The notes beneath the pieces are model-generated. The model did no database searches and was not told where the DNA came from. It saw only the letters and a list, made by a program, of their open reading frames with translations. A stretch of DNA of 41,655 nucleotides, from contig CAMUHN010000024.1 of assembly GCA_947088675.1 (NCBI GenBank), positions 1-41,655 of the forward strand, in the 5' to 3' direction. Source of the stretch: an uncultured Roseburia sp. GTDB taxonomy: Bacteria > Bacillota > Clostridia > Lachnospirales > Lachnospiraceae. Position numbers and translations under genes: made by a program. Below, one piece after another: positions 38,600 to 41,655 of the stretch. Within the stretch, counting starts at the first letter, position 1. Every line of letters starts with the position of its first letter.

Positions 38600-40849
38600 T
38601 TAGTCTACCCCACGTTTGTAATGTCCGTATGTATATTCTCCGGGAAACTGTTCCTTAAAATCGGCCCCCTGGTATAAAACCCGCCGGAAACCCTGTAAAA
38701 CACGTCTGACTTCTTTTTCACTTTCAACGGTAAAAGAAATTCTGCCGAAACGAATCCCCGCCTGTTTTAATTCGTCCAGGTAACCTGCCAGGTTCAGCAG
38801 GGATGCATTATAGATTGTGTTAGAGCAATCCGCGCAGTCGGTTCTGACCGGAAAAAACTTTCTGTATCGGTCTTTCAGATAATAAATGCGTTTTTTTCCG
38901 CTGCACGCGCCCGTATTGGCTGCGACGCACTGCGCGGAAACCATAAGCGGAATGCGTCCGTATACAAGCAGTTCCGTTCCGCTGTTATTTCGTTCGAAAA
39001 TCTCCTTTTTGTTTAATTCCAGAGGCGCACAATCCCGCAGAGGATGAAAAGCGCTCCACAGAAATGATTTTGCCCGGTTATTATACGTATATATACCAGA
39101 ATCTAAAATAACCGGAAAAAAATCCTGTAATTCGTCTTTCAGAAAGGATGCTCCGTCAAAATTTCTGACAACAATGCCGTCCAGTCCCATCTCTTTGAGT
39201 TTTTCTTTGTGACTGCGGTAAAATTTTGCAGTCTCACTCCGAAAAACTGCCGGAAACATCAGGTATGCCTGTCTTTGATATTGATGAATCCGGTTTACGT
39301 CTTCCTGCAATTGTATCCAAATCTGTTCTCTTGTATAACAGCTGCTGTCCAGATAAACTGCTTCTGCAAACGGAATGTCAAGCACCGGAAAAAGCTGGCT
39401 TCTCTGTACAATTGATACTACAAAAGAGAATTGTTTGTTTTTCTCCGGTGTTTTTGCAGGAAATATATCATAAGCAGACGATATATGACAGATTTTTTGC
39501 ATGGGATATTTTTTTCGATTTTCGTTTTCACAAATTGCTTCAGACAGTTGTGTAAGCGCGTCGCGACGCAGCTGTTTGAGCGTGGAAACCGGAACAAATA
39601 TGTCTTCGTCCATCTCAATCATCAGTTTTTCAAAGACAAACGGCGTATTTCCGGTTTTTTTGATCTGTGACTTTGCCTGCTCCCGTGACAGAGGATTTTT
39701 ATGGGCTGATTGTGTGGTACTTCCGGCCACGCATACGTTATGTCCGCGGCAGCTTACTGTCAGTGTAGCAGACAATTCTTTTTTTAGTATTAAGATTCCC
39801 TCAATTTTTTCTTTTAATTCGGTTGTTTTGTGATTATGCCAATCCCCGGATAACGATTCCTCTCCCTTTTTTTCATGGTTCGGTTTGCCAAATGTTATCA
39901 TTTCACCGCCGTTTCGTCGGTACAGATAACCGTCGGTAAATCCGCTGCGATTGCCAAGATCCGATAAGCGCTGCATATCTTTCTTCTGCGGTTTATATCG
40001 TGCCTTTGCTTCCGGGAAACCAAATTTTGCACAGTCGTTTTGGAACCGGTCGAGATTGGCCCGATATGTGGCGACTACACCAGCTGCATATTCCGCCTGC
40101 TTCATGCGCCCCTCGATCTTAAAGGAATCCACGCCGCATTCATAAAATTCCGGAATCGAACTGACCGTACACAAATCCTTTGGGCTTAACAGATACTTTC
40201 CGCGCTGCGGCTGTTTTTTCATCTGTTCGTCATAAATTTCATAGGGAAGGCGGCAGGGCTGCGCACATCTGCCGCGGTTTCCGCTTCTGCCGCCTAACAT
40301 ACTGCTGAACAGGCACTGCCCGGAATAACAGTAGCAAAGGGCTCCGTGCACAAATGTCTCGATCTCAAGATTTGTCTCTGTCCGTATTTCTTTTATCTCA
40401 TTTAAAGAGAGTTCACGCGCCGCTACCATACGGGATACGCCAAGATCCTCAAGCCATTTCGCACCGGAGGCGCCTGTAATCGTCATCTGTGTGCTGGCAT
40501 GTATGGAAAGTGTCGGAAATACTTCCCGTATCAATGCGAGCGCTCCGATATCCTGTACGATGACAGCGTCAAGTCCCATGTTGACACAGGGAAGCAGATA
40601 CCCATACAGTTCTTCCTCCAATTCGCGTTCTTTCAGGAGCGTATTGACGGTAAGATAAAATTTTCTTCCATGGAGATGTGCAAGCGAGATGGCAGAAAGC
40701 AGTTCCTCCTGTGTAAAATTATCTGCAAATGCCCGGGCTCCGAAACGGCTTCCGCCGGCATAGACTGCGTCTGCCCCCGCAGAAAGCACTGCCTGAAACG
40801 TTTCAAAGGATCCTGCAGGAGCCAGCAGTTCAATCGTTCTGTCTTTCAT
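38600..40849 (-). CDS. U32 family peptidase/collagenase-like protein with DUF3656 domain (RlhA-like)
   Basis: A 749-residue protein. ELLAPAGSFETFQAVLSAGADAVYAGG (TIM-barrel start), the U32 core FVHGALCYCYSGQCLFSSMLGGRSGNRGRCAQPCR with its four conserved Cys, SPKDLCTVSSIPEFYECGVDSFKIEGRMK, and a C-terminal region of about 420 residues that includes the DUF3656 part. In E. coli the related RlhA hydroxylates 23S rRNA C2501, with the Cys set probably binding a metal cluster, so 'peptidase' is probably only a name. It lies between the coiled-coil/ZapA-like gene and ftsW, a usual clostridial order. Confidence 0.93.
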   Translation of the reverse strand: MKDRTIELLAPAGSFETFQAVLSAGADAVYAGGSRFGARAFADNFTQEELLSAISLAHLHGRKFYLTVNTLLKERELEEELYGYLLPCVNMGLDAVIVQDIGALALIREVFPTLSIHASTQMTITGASGAKWLEDLGVSRMVAARELSLNEIKEIRTETNLEIETFVHGALCYCYSGQCLFSSMLGGRSGNRGRCAQPCRLPYEIYDEQMKKQPQRGKYLLSPKDLCTVSSIPEFYECGVDSFKIEGRMKQAEYAAGVVATYRANLDRFQNDCAKFGFPEAKARYKPQKKDMQRLSDLGNRSGFTDGYLYRRNGGEMITFGKPNHEKKGEESLSGDWHNHKTTELKEKIEGILILKKELSATLTVSCRGHNVCVAGSTTQSAHKNPLSREQAKSQIKKTGNTPFVFEKLMIEMDEDIFVPVSTLKQLRRDALTQLSEAICENENRKKYPMQKICHISSAYDIFPAKTPEKNKQFSFVVSIVQRSQLFPVLDIPFAEAVYLDSSCYTREQIWIQLQEDVNRIHQYQRQAYLMFPAVFRSETAKFYRSHKEKLKEMGLDGIVVRNFDGASFLKDELQDFFPVILDSGIYTYNNRAKSFLWSAFHPLRDCAPLELNKKEIFERNNSGTELLVYGRIPLMVSAQCVAANTGACSGKKRIYYLKDRYRKFFPVRTDCADCSNTIYNASLLNLAGYLDELKQAGIRFGRISFTVESEKEVRRVLQGFRRVLYQGADFKEQFPGEYTYGHYKRGVD

Positions 40850-40858
40850 TCTATCCTT

Positions 40859-40883
40859 AAAAAGGAGCGTTTGCGCACGCTCC
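40859..40883 (-). terminator. Hairpin between the coiled-coil gene and the U32 gene
   Basis: GGAGCGT (40864-40870) pairs with ACGCTCC (40877-40883) around six bases; on the minus strand TTTTT (40859-40863 complement) follows directly. It is a moderate intrinsic terminator. It may limit read-through from the coiled-coil gene into the U32-ftsW-pbp genes, whose start is only a few bases beyond. Confidence 0.65.
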
Positions 40884-40889
40884 CCCTCC

Positions 40890-41655
40890 CTATGTATTAT
40901 TTTTTTTCAATTTTCCAAACAGGGCTTCCTCCAGAGATGATTCCAGTTTCTTCTTATTTAATAGAAGCTCCTTATTTTGCAGGCTTAACTCTTTCAGCTG
41001 TTTTTCTTTTTCCAGCAATTCTTTCTTTTGCGCCTCATCCTTTTCCTTTCGTTGTTTCTCAAATGTCCGTTTTTCTTCCAGCAGCGTCATATTGGCCGCT
41101 TCCAGCTTTCGTTTTTCTTCCAGCAGTTTGCCGGTTTTCTCCTCTGACCTCTTTTTTTCTTCCAGAAGTTTTTGATTTTCCGCTTTTTGGCTGCTCTTTT
41201 CCTCTTCTGATTGTTTTTGGCGTTCCTGTGAATTTTTTGTTTCTTTCTCCAGCTTTTTGTTTTCGTCTGCCAGCTTTTTGTTTTCGTCTGCCAGCTTTTT
41301 GTTTTCTTCGGTCAGACGCTGTTTTTCCTCCTCTGCTTTCTGTTTTGTTTCCTGCAGCTGTCTCTTTTCTTCTTCCGCTTTCTGTCTGTCGTATGTCAGC
41401 TTTCTGTTCCCTTCCTGCAGCTGCTGCCGTTCCGACTCTGTTTTACGTTTTTCTTCCTGAAGTCGTTTTCGTTCTTCCTGCAGACGTTTGTTCTCTGTTT
41501 CAAATTTTTGCCTGCCCTCCTGCAGCTGCCTCTTTTCTTCTTCTGCTTTTTTTCTTTCCTCTTTGAGCAGGCGTTTTTCTTCCTCCCACTTTTTCTTTTC
41601 TTCCAGTAATTGTTGTCTTTCTGACTCTGTTTTGCGTTTTTCCTCCTGCGCCTGC
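40890..41655 (-). CDS. Long charged coiled-coil protein with ZapA-like C-terminus, partial (last 254 residues)
   Basis: Open minus-strand frame from the window end to the stop at 40890-40892; the N-terminus is outside. All 254 visible residues are Glu/Lys/Gln/Arg/Leu-rich with heptad spacing of Leu, a continuous coiled coil with internal repeats (KRKTESERQQL twice, ENKKLAD/ENKKLEK three times). The last about 35 residues (LKELSLQNKELLLNKKKLESSLEEALFGKL) resemble the conserved tail of clostridial ZapA-like division proteins, whose gene commonly precedes the U32 peptidase gene. If that is right, this is a ZapA with a hugely extended coil, since ordinary forms are about 100-200 residues. ZapA bundles FtsZ filaments. 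The ZapA domain itself lies beyond the window. Confidence 0.6.
   Translation of the reverse strand, partial: QAQEEKRKTESERQQLLEEKKKWEEEKRLLKEERKKAEEEKRQLQEGRQKFETENKRLQEERKRLQEEKRKTESERQQLQEGNRKLTYDRQKAEEEKRQLQETKQKAEEEKQRLTEENKKLADENKKLADENKKLEKETKNSQERQKQSEEEKSSQKAENQKLLEEKKRSEEKTGKLLEEKRKLEAANMTLLEEKRTFEKQRKEKDEAQKKELLEKEKQLKELSLQNKELLLNKKKLESSLEEALFGKLKKNNT
41250..41312 (-). repeat. Three 21-bp tandem repeats, one heptad each
   Basis: Units at 41250-41270 and 41271-41291 are identical, and 41292-41312 is close (differing near its end). Each encodes one seven-residue coil turn (ENKKLAD type). The repeat length equals one heptad, so slippage would add or remove whole heptads while keeping coil register. 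Confidence 0.9.

Noticed and set aside
40499-41566. 355-codon plus-strand frame rich in Phe/Leu/Ser/Pro
   Set aside because: It is the complement of the U32 gene's 5' end and the Glu/Lys-rich coiled-coil gene; its odd composition is what the antisense of a coil gives.
41230-41640. Repeat array that might be CRISPR or a satellite
   Set aside because: The repeats are contiguous, heptad-length and in frame within a coiled-coil gene, with no spacers.

Overview
The window reads as a chromosomal segment of a spore-forming Clostridia member, most likely Lachnospiraceae. It carries an alpha/beta-type SASP gene, a YlbJ-like gene, GerW, and the Firmicutes markers RemA and Asp23. Operon orders such as yicC-remA-rpoZ-rimO-pgsA-pncC-rsmD-coaD and a coiled-coil gene/U32/ftsW/pbp cluster also fit this group. 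Most of it is housekeeping DNA with short intergenic gaps and good Shine-Dalgarno sites. The species cannot be named from the sequence alone. I saw no rRNA, tRNA, CRISPR array or intact insertion sequence.

Layout. 1-2.05 kb: a cut-off M23 peptidase and PepD. 2.1-3.06 kb: a YlbJ-like membrane protein running against a long minus-strand operon (8.64 to 3.03 kb; promoter 8729-8757). That operon covers RNA turnover, transcription, translation, phospholipid and CoA genes, and gmk is absent from its usual place between remA and rpoZ. 8.77-10.8 kb: nadBC with its own promoter. 10.9-13.5 kb: two membrane-protein genes, one GtrII-like. 13.7-15.2 kb: an island-like patch with an HD-domain phosphohydrolase, a scrap of an Rpn-type nuclease/transposase, and a frameshifted remnant; one edge carries a 38/41 copy of part of rqcH. 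15.2-22.0 kb: rqcH, a SASP gene with a structured leader, recG, fakA-like, asp23 and rpmB. 22.2-31.9 kb: a hexuronate catabolic region. 32.0-35.8 kb: a kinase, small membrane protein, gerW/DUF2953 pair, Nudix hydrolase and DUF4358 lipoprotein. 35.8-41.7 kb: PBP, FtsW/RodA, U32 peptidase and the end of a long coiled-coil gene whose C-terminus resembles ZapA.

How genes work together. The hexuronate region is arranged around a divergent promoter pair with LacI-type palindromes at both start sites. UxaC isomerises galacturonate/glucuronate, UxaB reduces tagaturonate, and UxaA dehydrates altronate to 2-keto-3-deoxygluconate. KduI and an RpiB-family isomerase would handle unsaturated uronates released by lyases. 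kdgK, kdgA, kduD and transporter permeases are not in the window; only a lone substrate-binding lipoprotein is present.

The most unusual items are: (1) the coiled-coil, probably ZapA-related protein with heptad-sized DNA repeats; (2) the HD-gene island flanked by a duplicated rqcH fragment and a broken partner gene; (3) a GC-clamped multi-hairpin leader in front of the SASP gene; (4) two non-homologous candidate isomerases for the same uronate step; (5) the missing gmk.
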